Source of the DNA: JAVBUP01 sp031555175
GTDB lineage: Bacteria; Bacillota_I; Bacilli_A; Erysipelotrichales; Coprobacillaceae
Length of the DNA stretch: 6,550 bases
Assembly (NCBI GenBank): GCA_031555175.1
Contig: JAVBUP010000054.1
Span: 1 to 6,550, forward strand
Reading direction: 5' to 3'
Shown here: piece after piece, positions 1 to 5,146 of the stretch
Layout: each line of letters opens with the position of its first letter
How positions within the stretch are numbered: position 1 is the first letter of the stretch
The notes under the pieces: generated by a model
Seen by the model: only the letters and a program-made list of their open reading frames with translations
What the model was told of the DNA's origin: nothing
Database searches by the model: none
Translations under genes and position numbers: made by a program

Positions 1-39
1 ACAACAACGCTCATCTATGGTAAGATGATAGTAGCTCAT
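1..39 (-). CDS. IS30-family transposase, N-terminal fragment cut by window edge
   Basis: Only the first 13 codons are inside the window. They read MSYYHLTIDERCC from an ATG at 39-37 on the minus strand, and the gene continues past position 1. A strong ribosome binding site (AGGAGGT, 53-47) sits 7 bases upstream and fixes the start. The opening SYYHLTI-ER matches the start I know for IS30-family DDE transposases, which begin M-S-Y-x-H-L-T-I-x-E-R ahead of a helix-turn-helix. The catalytic part is not visible, so I cannot say whether the element is intact. The family call rests on a short match from memory. Confidence 0.72.
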   Translation of the reverse strand, partial: MSYYHLTIDERCC

Positions 40-145
40 AGTTATTACCTCCTGTTAATTTGCTTGTTTGGTCACTTACATTTTAACATAGTAATTTCTA
101 TGAGTCTTTTTTATGTGTTGCACTTGAGATTATAATTTATCTAAT
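1..145 (-). mobile_element. Left end of a probable IS30-family insertion sequence
   Basis: The DNA upstream of the transposase start up to about position 145 has no gene. On the minus strand it contains TCAAGTGCAACACA (about 130-117), which resembles the terminal region of IS30 elements in low-GC Firmicutes as I remember them. Position 146 begins the T-tract of a terminator belonging to the neighbouring gene remnant, so the outer boundary is placed just before it. The other end lies outside the window, so the inverted repeat and target duplication cannot be tested and the boundary is inferred. Confidence 0.45.
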
Positions 146-168
146 AAAAAAACGTGATTTAACACGCT
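146..168 (-). terminator. Intrinsic terminator after the ybxB remnant
   Basis: Read on the minus strand, AGCGTG-TTAAAT-CACGTT forms a 6-bp stem (one G-U pair) followed by a run of seven T (152-146). It lies directly after the stop codon of the decayed methyltransferase copy. It probably also ends transcripts of the VanZ operon, for which I found no closer terminator. Confidence 0.6.
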
Positions 169-346
169 TTAGTCTAATATTGATTTTAATATATAGTATC
201 CTTTATCTTTACCAACTACCTCACAACTTCCAATTATTTCCCCTATGTCCTTTATTGCACAAGGATTGTCTTATTTCTTTTCAATAACAATCCATAGACT
301 TGCATTAATATATGAAAAGACACCCTTCCAAACTAATGCTATTCAA
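169..346 (-). pseudogene. Decayed 3' remnant of a second ybxB-like methyltransferase gene
   Basis: The minus-strand translation of 300-178 aligns without gaps to the last part of the intact methyltransferase (residues 157-197, bases 2759-2637). By hand, 27 of 41 codons give the same residue, and the tail reads CEVVGKDKGYYILKSI against CEVIGKDKGYYILKSI. A TAA at 273-271 replaces the Gln codon after the conserved Lys-Lys. Upstream, two codons are missing around the Asn-Gly turn, and a further indel near 320-330 breaks the frame, but base similarity continues to about 346. The N-terminal half, including the SAM-binding motif, is absent. The natural stop (171-169) and a terminator are retained. 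This is a degraded paralogue or an old duplication, not an expressed protein. Confidence 0.85.
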
Positions 347-418
347 TACACATTATTCTCATAGAGAAATTTTCATTTTAATCAGATATTTGCAAACAAG
401 AAATTAGTTATATTTGAT

Positions 419-1027
419 TTAAACATCTCTTCTACGTATCAAAAGTCTTTCACTTTGTAATCCTAAGTAAAAACCAATTGTATTTAATATAATATCGTTA
501 ATATCAAAAATCCCTAACATGCAAACATACTGAGCAACCTCAACTAAAGTGATAGTTACAATGAACATTAACATTAACTGCTTACTTTTTTTGCGAAATA
601 TATTACCAATTAATATTCCTAAAAATACAAATAGTACAATATTACCTAAAAACAGTATTAAAGACATATTCGATTTCCCAAAATCGTTGAATATGTTTGT
701 TATATCAAAATTCATTGCTCTGTATGTAGTAGGTTTAAAGATAAACATTGAGATGAATAACAAATATGCTAGTAAAAATATTTTTTTCCTTCTAATCGTA
801 AATATTTTCTTAATAAAAAGTCCATCTAAAAAAATGTAAATCATTATCCCTATCCAGATTCTTAAAAGAATAAAAGCAACTATATTCTCAGTATAGCTAT
901 TTATTATTCTATCTAGATAGAATGCACTTAACACATATGCTGCAAAAATGGAAATAGCTAAATTGCCTATGCTTAGCAGCGTTAAGATAAGTCTTTTAGT
1001 GGAAACACTTGAATTTCTAATTACCAT
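419..1027 (-). CDS. VanZ-like membrane protein
   Basis: This is a 202-residue integral membrane protein with about six hydrophobic segments (roughly residues 12-37, 47-71, 82-98, 122-143, 149-168 and 177-191). The C-terminal half has the VanZ-like signature: GNIVLFVFLGILIG (128-141), then E163-x-x-Q166 and DINDIILNTIGFYLG (175-189), matching the family pattern N-x-x-L-F...E-x-x-Q...D-x-D-D-x-x-x-N-x-x-G. VanZ itself gives low-level teicoplanin resistance by an unclear route, and most family members are uncharacterised, so no resistance role is claimed. Its ATG overlaps the end of the upstream secreted-protein gene by 7 bases (ATGGTAA), indicating translational coupling. The N-terminal part is more divergent than the C-terminal core. 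Confidence 0.8.
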   Translation of the reverse strand: MVIRNSSVSTKRLILTLLSIGNLAISIFAAYVLSAFYLDRIINSYTENIVAFILLRIWIGIMIYIFLDGLFIKKIFTIRRKKIFLLAYLLFISMFIFKPTTYRAMNFDITNIFNDFGKSNMSLILFLGNIVLFVFLGILIGNIFRKKSKQLMLMFIVTITLVEVAQYVCMLGIFDINDIILNTIGFYLGLQSERLLIRRRDV

Positions 1028-1497
1028 GAAGAATATACGTCTCCATTTGTCATCCAGTAATTGTAATTATATGATTCGAAAAATAAATCATATGTGGATC
1101 CAGGATCGGTTGTGAAGGTGAACACATAGTTTCCATTATCTACTTGTTTTACTTGGCCAGACACTTTCTCATAGCGAACAATGAATAAAGTAGTTTTTCT
1201 AATTCTTAACGATATGTATAGCGAGTTGTATATAGGTGGTGAAGGCAAATAATTTGGCGTAGTTTCCTTTTGAGCATAACCTGATACAACAACATATTCA
1301 TTAACTGGAGTAAACCTCCCAATTGATTCAAGGCCTCCAGAAATCCCAGATCCATTATAAGACATTATTCTATTAGCCAATCCATATGCATCAACGCTGC
1401 TTGTTAAACAGGGAAGAGATACCAGACCAATTAAAGCAAAGAACACAATTTTTTTAAATAAATCATTCATAATAAATTCATAACAATTGTCAAACAA
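1021..1497 (-). CDS. Secreted protein of unknown function
   Basis: I do not recognise the family. The protein has 158 residues if translation begins at the TTG at 1497-1495. That start is chosen because AAAGGAG (about 1513-1507) lies 9 bases upstream, whereas the next in-frame ATG (1470) is 36 bases from it and has no Shine-Dalgarno sequence of its own. Residues 14-30 form a hydrophobic segment after Lys-Lys, and SSVDA^YG near residue 37 is a plausible signal peptidase I site. There is no good lipobox. The mature part is about 120 residues, rich in Tyr, Ser, Asn and Gly, with alternating beta-type stretches (LYISLRIRKTTLFIVRYE) and an aromatic tail (YNYNYWM). It overlaps the VanZ-like gene, so the two are probably made together at the envelope. 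Confidence 0.7.
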   Translation of the reverse strand: MFDNCYEFIMNDLFKKIVFFALIGLVSLPCLTSSVDAYGLANRIMSYNGSGISGGLESIGRFTPVNEYVVVSGYAQKETTPNYLPSPPIYNSLYISLRIRKTTLFIVRYEKVSGQVKQVDNGNYVFTFTTDPGSTYDLFFESYNYNYWMTNGDVYSSW

Positions 1498-1538
1498 TTA
1501 TTATAGCTCCTTTCTTAGTTTATTAACTTGACTTAAAC

Positions 1539-1554
1539 ATATAATCGATTATAT
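1539..1554. promoter_or_regulatory. 16-bp perfect palindrome over the likely -10 of the secreted-protein/VanZ operon
   Basis: ATATAATCGATTATAT is its own reverse complement. It contains TATAAT on both strands and lies 42 bases before the TTG start of the minus-strand operon, where a -10 box is expected. No good -35 is visible (best is TTTCTT at 16 bp). It may be an operator overlapping the promoter, but AT-rich palindromes also arise by chance. Confidence 0.3.
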
Positions 1555-1559
1555 ATCTA

Positions 1560-1785
1560 AATATACCACAAGAAATAGCAAATGGAGTTTTATGTAAGAT
1601 TTTTTGTCTATTCCGCTACTGCCGCACACAGGAAATAACGAAATTCTATACATCTAATTCTATTTTCAGTTCCTACTTACAAATATAGCTTTTTCAATTA
1701 CTCCTGACCGCTCTCAAACAGATAAAATTCGTCATTTTAAGAAACGTGTAGTTTTCAATAATGATATTTAGCAAATTTCATTTGT
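1560..1785. other. Divergent intergenic region without a recognisable gene
   Basis: This region lies between the minus-strand secreted-protein operon and the plus-strand TM2 promoter. All frames are interrupted by frequent stops. It includes a patch of slightly higher GC around 1610-1640 (GCTACTGCCGCACACAGG). I found no RNA gene or recognisable coding remnant in it. Confidence 0.4.
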
Positions 1786-1797
1786 ATGGCTTTATTG

Positions 1798-1826
1798 TTT
1801 ACAATTTTCTACATAAATGATATGAT
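1798..1826 (+). promoter_or_regulatory. Promoter of the TM2-DUF2752 pair
   Basis: TTTACA (1798-1803) and TATGAT (1821-1826) are separated by 17 bases, a good vegetative sigma factor arrangement. Transcription would start near 1833, leaving a leader of about 20 bases that carries the ribosome binding site. This rules out translation from the ATG at 1786, which lies upstream of the promoter. Confidence 0.7.
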
Positions 1827-1851
1827 ATGTATAACCAAAGGGGGGCTTTAT

Positions 1852-2184
1852 ATGAATGATAAAGTTAATGCTTATTTAGTAGCAAATGCAAAATATTTTC
1901 CAACGGAAAAACTACCTTATATTAAGGAAAAATTATTAGCTGCATCAGAAGATCAACTTCAATTATTGTATACAATTGATCTTAAGGATCCAACTATGAT
2001 CTTAATTATCTCAATTATTGGTGGGGGTTTAGGTATTGATCGTTTTATGATTGGTGATACAGGAATGGGTGTACTAAAACTTTTAACTGGTGGGGTATGT
2101 GGAATACTTGCAATTATTGACTGGTTCACTATTTCTGGAAAAACAAGGGAAGTAAACTTCAGCAAATTAATGATGTTGATATAA
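1852..2184 (+). CDS. TM2-domain membrane protein
   Basis: This 110-residue protein starts at the ATG at 1852, 6 bases after AAAGGGGGG (1837-1845). The N-terminal 46 residues are polar and probably cytoplasmic. Residues 48-95 form a TM2 domain: a hydrophobic segment with GGGLGIDRFMIGD (57-69), a turn, then GMGVLKLLTGGVCGILAIIDW (71-91). The G-x-x-G-x-D/H-R-F-x-x-G motif and the second-helix pattern G-x-x-K-L-x-T-x-G-x-x-G-x-x-x-x-x-D are characteristic. TM2 proteins form a two-helix hairpin in the membrane, and bacterial members mostly have no assigned function. It is followed 35 bases later by a DUF2752 gene, a pairing I recall from other Firmicutes. Confidence 0.85.
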   Translation: MNDKVNAYLVANAKYFPTEKLPYIKEKLLAASEDQLQLLYTIDLKDPTMILIISIIGGGLGIDRFMIGDTGMGVLKLLTGGVCGILAIIDWFTISGKTREVNFSKLMMLI

Positions 2185-2205
2185 GAATAATCATCGATTA
2201 TTCTT
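2183..2205 (+). terminator. AT-rich hairpin between the TM2 and DUF2752 genes
   Basis: AAGAATAATC-ATC-GATTATTCTT is a perfect 10-bp stem with a 3-base loop, followed by ATTTCTTTA. It begins inside the TM2 stop codon. The T-tract is broken and the stem is weak, so it may be a partial terminator or an RNA processing or attenuation element controlling how much of the message reaches the DUF2752 gene. Confidence 0.45.
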
Positions 2206-2219
2206 ATTTCTTTATACAT

Positions 2220-2600
2220 ATGAATAAAAATTCTATTAAAACTGTTATTGTCTGCTTAGTTGGAGTAGTTGCTTTTACTTTTCTTATTATAACCAATAAT
2301 TTTGTTTGTGTATCACGATATTTATTTGAAATGCCTTGTGCAGGTTGTGGATTAACAAGAGCATTCAAACAAATATTATTATTACAATTCGAAAATGCCT
2401 TTTATCAGAATATTATTTCGATACCCTTGTTCTTAGGTATTACGGTGACATTTCTTATATCAGTTTACGATATATTATTCAAAAAAAGCAATATAACACG
2501 TTGGTACAATTTATTTAAAAACAAAATAGTAATTTGTGTATTGTGTTTTATGACTTTAATATCCCTAATTTATAATATCTTTTTCAATCAAATGTTGTAA
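2220..2600 (+). CDS. DUF2752 family membrane protein
   Basis: This 126-residue protein has hydrophobic stretches at about 8-27, 62-86 and 102-121. The family signature is at 30-48: Cys30, then PCAGCGLTRA (39-48) with Cys40 and Cys43, followed by F-x-x-A-F-x-x-N (57-64). The motif C-x9-C-x2-C-G-L-T-R-A defines DUF2752. Its function is unknown; the paired cysteines could bind metal or form a redox pair, which is inference. No Shine-Dalgarno sequence precedes the ATG (the upstream 20 bases are TTCTTATTTCTTTATACATA), so it probably depends on translation of the TM2 gene 35 bases upstream, or is poorly translated. It ends 18 bases before the convergent methyltransferase gene. Confidence 0.82.
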   Translation: MNKNSIKTVIVCLVGVVAFTFLIITNNFVCVSRYLFEMPCAGCGLTRAFKQILLLQFENAFYQNIISIPLFLGITVTFLISVYDILFKKSNITRWYNLFKNKIVICVLCFMTLISLIYNIFFNQML

Positions 2601-2637
2601 ATAAAAATAGAATTATACTTAATAATTCTTTTTTTTT
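2601..2637. terminator. Bidirectional terminator between DUF2752 and ybxB
   Basis: AGAATTAT-ACTTA-ATAATTCT (2609-2629) is a perfect 8-bp stem with a 5-base loop. On the plus strand it is followed by about nine T (2629-2637); on the minus strand the sequence reads ATTTTTAT after the stem. It can serve both convergent genes. The ybxB stop codon (2621-2619) lies in the hairpin loop. Confidence 0.75.
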
Positions 2638-3227
2638 ATTGATTTCAATATGTAGTATCCTTTATCCTTACCAATTACTTCACAGTTACCATAAACTTCT
2701 TCCATTTTTTTCATAGCACTAGGGGCTCCTTGCTTCTTTTGAATAACAACCCATAAGCTACCATTATCATTTAAATATTGCTTGGCTTCTGAAAGTATGC
2801 TATGTACAACTTCTTTACCTGCTCTTATTGGTGGGTTACTTATAATAATATCATATGTTTTAACTACTTCACTATAGCAATCACTTATAAAAACATCTCC
2901 AGATTCAACCATGTTAAGCATCTTATTTCTAGTTGCAAGCGATAAAGCTCTTTCATTAACATCAACCATATCTACTACTAACTGTTGATTTACTTTCGCA
3001 AGTGATATCCCCATTGGCCCATAACCACATCCCACATCTAGTAAAGATCTATCATTATCATTAATCTCTATCATATCAAGCAAAACTCTACTACCATAAT
3101 CAATTGCATTTTTAGAAAACACCCCATTATCACTAATAAATGATAATTTCATTCCCTTATAATCAAAAACAATATTCTTCTCTTTAGATTCCAAATCTAT
3201 ATTGTTATCATAATAATGATGTTGCAT
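2619..3227 (-). CDS. ybxB: RsmC-like class I SAM-dependent rRNA methyltransferase (YbxB type)
   Basis: This 202-residue protein has the usual length for YbxB. It shows the N-terminal motif of the MTS family (GVFSKNAIDYGSRVLL, 35-50), SAM-binding motif I LLDVGCGYGPMGISLA (62-77), the acidic post-I residue in VDMVDVNERAL (85-95), and catalytic motif IV ISNPPIRAG (129-137), the N-P-P signature of N-methyltransferases acting on exocyclic amines of bases. RsmC makes m2G1207 in 16S rRNA; whether this shorter single-domain relative has the same target is not shown. The start is fixed by GAGGTG 5 bases before the ATG. In Bacillus the gene sits between rplL and rpoB, and here it also follows rplL. It has its own promoter behind the rplL terminator. 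Confidence 0.88.
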   Translation of the reverse strand: MQHHYYDNNIDLESKEKNIVFDYKGMKLSFISDNGVFSKNAIDYGSRVLLDMIEINDNDRSLLDVGCGYGPMGISLAKVNQQLVVDMVDVNERALSLATRNKMLNMVESGDVFISDCYSEVVKTYDIIISNPPIRAGKEVVHSILSEAKQYLNDNGSLWVVIQKKQGAPSAMKKMEEVYGNCEVIGKDKGYYILKSIKKKNY

Positions 3228-3249
3228 ATTAACACCTCAATTCTTACTC

Positions 3250-3258
3250 ATTATATCA
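3250..3258 (-). promoter_or_regulatory. Extended -10 promoter for ybxB
   Basis: On the minus strand TGATATAATG contains TG-A-TATAAT, a perfect -10 with the TGn extension; the -35 region (TTTTTG) is poor, as extended -10 promoters allow. The start point would be near 3243, giving a leader of about 16 bases with GAGGTG. It lies just downstream of the rplL terminator. Confidence 0.6.
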
Positions 3259-3270
3259 AATATTAACTAA

Positions 3271-3302
3271 AACAAAAAGCACATTAACAAGTAATGTACT
3301 TT
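3271..3302 (-). terminator. Intrinsic terminator after rplL
   Basis: On the minus strand, AAAGTACATTA-CTTGT-TAATGTGCTTT forms an 11-bp stem with one G-U pair, then TTGTTTT. It lies 19 bases after the rplL stop codon and ends the rplJL transcript before ybxB. Confidence 0.8.
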
Positions 3303-3321
3303 TGATTCAATAGGATTTGTA

Positions 3322-3693
3322 CTATTTAACTTCTACAGTAGCTCCAGCATCCATTAAAGTTTTCTTAATTGCATCAGCTTCTGCAGATGGAATATTTTCT
3401 TTGATTGGTGCAGGTAATTTGTCTACTAAACCTTTAGCTTCAACTAATCCTAATCCAGTGATTTCTCTTACAGCTTTGATTACAGCAACTTTAGTTGCTC
3501 CAGCTTCTGTTAAGATTACGCTTACGCTTGATGGTCCTTCAGCAACAGCTTCAGTTGCTACAGCAGCTACAGCTACAGGAGCAGCAGCAGTTACTCCGAA
3601 TTCTTCTTCGATTGCTTTTACTAAATCATTTAATTCTAAAATTGTCATCTCTTTTAAAGATGCAATAACTTCAGCATTTGTTAATTTTGCCAT
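3322..3693 (-). CDS. rplL: Ribosomal protein bL12 (L7/L12)
   Basis: This 123-residue stalk protein binds L10 as dimers and recruits the translational GTPases to the ribosome. Residues 1-33 are the dimerisation domain (LTNAEVIASLKEMTILELNDLVKAIEEEF). An Ala/Val-rich flexible hinge follows (35-52). The C-terminal factor-binding domain (54-123) includes AGATKVAVIKAVREITGLGL and EAKGLVDKLP and ends DAGATVEVK, matching the family end to end. The start follows AAAGGAGA by about 8 bases. It lies 27 bases downstream of rplJ in the same transcript and ends with TAG. The stretch EGPSSVSVILTE lacks the aromatic residue usually seen at the start of the C-terminal domain. Confidence 0.97.
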   Translation of the reverse strand: MAKLTNAEVIASLKEMTILELNDLVKAIEEEFGVTAAAPVAVAAVATEAVAEGPSSVSVILTEAGATKVAVIKAVREITGLGLVEAKGLVDKLPAPIKENIPSAEADAIKKTLMDAGATVEVK

Positions 3694-3720
3694 TTTAATA
3701 TTCTCCTTTGTGTATTTCTA

Positions 3721-4215
3721 TTAATTTTCTTCTTTGTCTGCAACTGCTTTAACAGCACATGCAAAGCTTCTAACAGGGGCTTGTAAACAAGATAATAACA
3801 TTGAATACATTCCTTCTCTGTTTGGTAATTTTGCTAATTCAGCAACTTCGTTTGCTTCCACGAATTTTCCTTCAACAATCCCTGATTTAATTTTAAGGGC
3901 TTTGTGTTTCTTCGCGAAATCAGCTAATACTTTAGCTGGAGCAACAGCGTCATCAATACCGAACGCGATAGCGTTAGGACCTTTTAAATCTTTTACAAGA
4001 TCATTATATCCTAATTCTACTACAGCTCTTTCAGTCATAGTGTTTTTATAAACTTTTAGTTCAACACCATCTTTACGTAAGTTTCTACGTAATTGAGTTA
4101 CTTCTTGTACTGATAATCCACGATACTCAACAACTACTGCTGATTGAGCACTTTTGAATTTGTCAGCAATTTCAGAAACAACTACTTTCTTTGATTCGAT
4201 AGCTGAGATACTCAT
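3721..4215 (-). CDS. rplJ: Ribosomal protein uL10
   Basis: This 164-residue protein anchors the L7/L12 stalk on 23S rRNA next to L11. The rRNA-binding domain contains YRGLSVQEVTQLRRNLRKDG (31-50), VYKNTM (55-60) and GPNAIAFG (79-86). LPNREGMYSMLLSCLQAPV (130-148) precedes the C-terminal helix that carries L12 dimers. The start is fixed by AGGAGGTG 5 bases before the ATG. An L10-type leader RNA precedes it, so L10 (with L12) probably represses its own operon. Confidence 0.97.
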   Translation of the reverse strand: MSISAIESKKVVVSEIADKFKSAQSAVVVEYRGLSVQEVTQLRRNLRKDGVELKVYKNTMTERAVVELGYNDLVKDLKGPNAIAFGIDDAVAPAKVLADFAKKHKALKIKSGIVEGKFVEANEVAELAKLPNREGMYSMLLSCLQAPVRSFACAVKAVADKEEN

Positions 4216-4265
4216 GTGTACACCTCCTATATTTTATTGTTTGCAATAAATATAACCAGTATTAT

Positions 4266-4295
4266 ATTTAAAAGCTCCTCGTAAAACGAGAAGCT
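4266..4295 (-). terminator. Regulated terminator in the rplJ leader
   Basis: AGCTTCTCG-TTTTA-CGAGGAGCT makes a 9-bp stem with one wobble pair, followed by TTTTAAAT on the minus strand. It sits between the L10-binding element and the rplJ ribosome binding site, the position expected for attenuation of rplJL. Confidence 0.75.
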
Positions 4296-4370
4296 ATAGT
4301 TTGTAAAAACATTCTATAACACCTCGGTAACATTATTAAACTTTATCGTCGTTACTGTCTACGGTATATA
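4266..4370 (-). ncRNA. L10 leader: autoregulatory mRNA element of rplJL
   Basis: On the minus strand upstream of rplJ, CCGTAGACAGTAAC (about 4364-4351) and GTTACCGAGGTGTTATAGAA (4332-4313) are the conserved strands of the Firmicute L10 leader. GTAAC pairs with GTTAC, and the flanking GACAG and CCGAGG parts form the internal bulge. In Bacillus this RNA binds the L10-L12 complex and controls transcription through a downstream terminator; the same layout is seen here. Boundaries are approximate. Confidence 0.85.
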
Positions 4371-4405
4371 TATTGCTAATATATTTCTACATCTTATAAA
4401 GATGT
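4368..4405 (-). other. Two small hairpins across the rplA stop codon
   Basis: ACATCTT-TAT-AAGATGT (4405-4389) has 7-bp arms and contains the rplA stop codon in its loop and right arm. ATATATT-AGC-AATATAT (4384-4368) follows. Neither has a T-tract, so they are not simple terminators. They may protect or process the junction between the rplKA and rplJL messages. I found no convincing promoter here for rplJ. Confidence 0.4.
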
Positions 4406-5080
4406 TGAAACCTTAATTCCAGGCCCCATTGTAGATGATACTACAACGTTCTTCATGTAGATACCTTTAGCAGCAGCTGGTTTAGCTTTTACTAAGATAT
4501 CGAAGATTGTTTTAAAGTTTTCTACTAATTTGTCATCAGCAAATGAAACTTTACCAATCATAACATGAACGTTACCTTCTCTATCAACACGGTAAGTTAC
4601 CTTACCAGCCTTAACGTCTGCAACTGCTTTAGTAACATCCATAGTTACTGTTCCAGTTTTAGGGTTTGGCATTAATCCTTTAGGCCCTAAGATTTTCCCC
4701 AATTTCCCTAATTCACCCATCATATCAGGTGTAGCGATAATTACATCGAAATCTAACCAACCTTTAGCGATTTGTTCTAATACGTCTTTTCCTCCAACAT
4801 GATCAGCTCCAGCAGCTTCTGCTTCTGCAACTTTTTGTCCTTGAGTTACGACTAACACTTTTTTAGTTTTTCCTGTTCCGTTAGGTAATACTACAGCCCC
4901 ACGGATTTGTTGATCTGCATGTTTTGGATCAACACCTAATTTGAACGCTACTTCTACAGAAGCATCAAATTTTGCTTTACTTGTTTGTTTTACTAAAGCA
5001 ATTGCTTCTTCTACTGAATAAGATTTACCCTTTTCAATTAAAGCAGCTGCTTCAACATACTTTTTACCTTTCTTAGCCAT
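4394..5080 (-). CDS. rplA: Ribosomal protein uL1
   Basis: This 228-residue protein forms the mobile L1 stalk that helps release deacylated tRNA, and in many bacteria it represses its own operon. Family landmarks are FDASVEVAFKLGVDPKHADQ (38-57) and RGAVVLPNGTGK (60-71) in domain I, then IIATPDMMGELGKLGKILGP (114-133) with KGLMPNPKTGTVT (134-146) in domain II. The C-terminal return to domain I is KNVVVSSTMGPGIKV. The start lies 7 bases after AAGGAGG. The upstream gap to rplK (66 bases) contains a hairpin resembling the L1-binding site of 23S rRNA. Confidence 0.97.
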   Translation of the reverse strand: MAKKGKKYVEAAALIEKGKSYSVEEAIALVKQTSKAKFDASVEVAFKLGVDPKHADQQIRGAVVLPNGTGKTKKVLVVTQGQKVAEAEAAGADHVGGKDVLEQIAKGWLDFDVIIATPDMMGELGKLGKILGPKGLMPNPKTGTVTMDVTKAVADVKAGKVTYRVDREGNVHVMIGKVSFADDKLVENFKTIFDILVKAKPAAAKGIYMKNVVVSSTMGPGIKVSTSL

Positions 5081-5096
5081 TGCTTATCCTCCTTAT

Positions 5097-5122
5097 GTGG
5101 TACAATCGGTTTAACCTCCCAC
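5097..5122 (-). promoter_or_regulatory. Probable L1-binding mRNA hairpin between rplK and rplA
   Basis: On the minus strand GTGG-GA-GGTT-A-AACC-GATTGTA-CCAC forms an outer GTGG/CCAC stem, an asymmetric internal loop, and an inner GGTT/AACC stem. The GTGGGAGG segment matches the L1-binding arm of 23S rRNA (helix 77 region, GGUGGGAGGCU in E. coli as I recall it). It ends just before the rplA Shine-Dalgarno sequence. Feedback repression by L1 is inferred. Confidence 0.6.
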
Positions 5123-5146
5123 GATATTGGCCAAACTTTCGTTTGA

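Noticed and set aside
549..839. Plus-strand open frame of 96 codons opposite the VanZ-like gene
   Set aside because: It lies fully inside the antisense of a gene with clear family motifs, has no ribosome binding site and resembles no protein.
1786..1851. Longer N-terminus for the TM2 protein from ATG 1786
   Set aside because: The promoter at 1798-1826 lies downstream of this ATG, and a strong Shine-Dalgarno sequence points to 1852.
169..2759. Reading the two ybxB 3' ends as attL/attR of an integrated island
   Set aside because: Attachment-site duplications are near identical, whereas these copies differ at many positions and contain indels; no integrase gene is visible.
3317..4051. Plus-strand open frames opposite rplL and rplJ
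   Set aside because: They are antisense shadows of ribosomal protein genes whose codon bias leaves the opposite strand open; Ala/Thr/Ser-rich translation without motifs.
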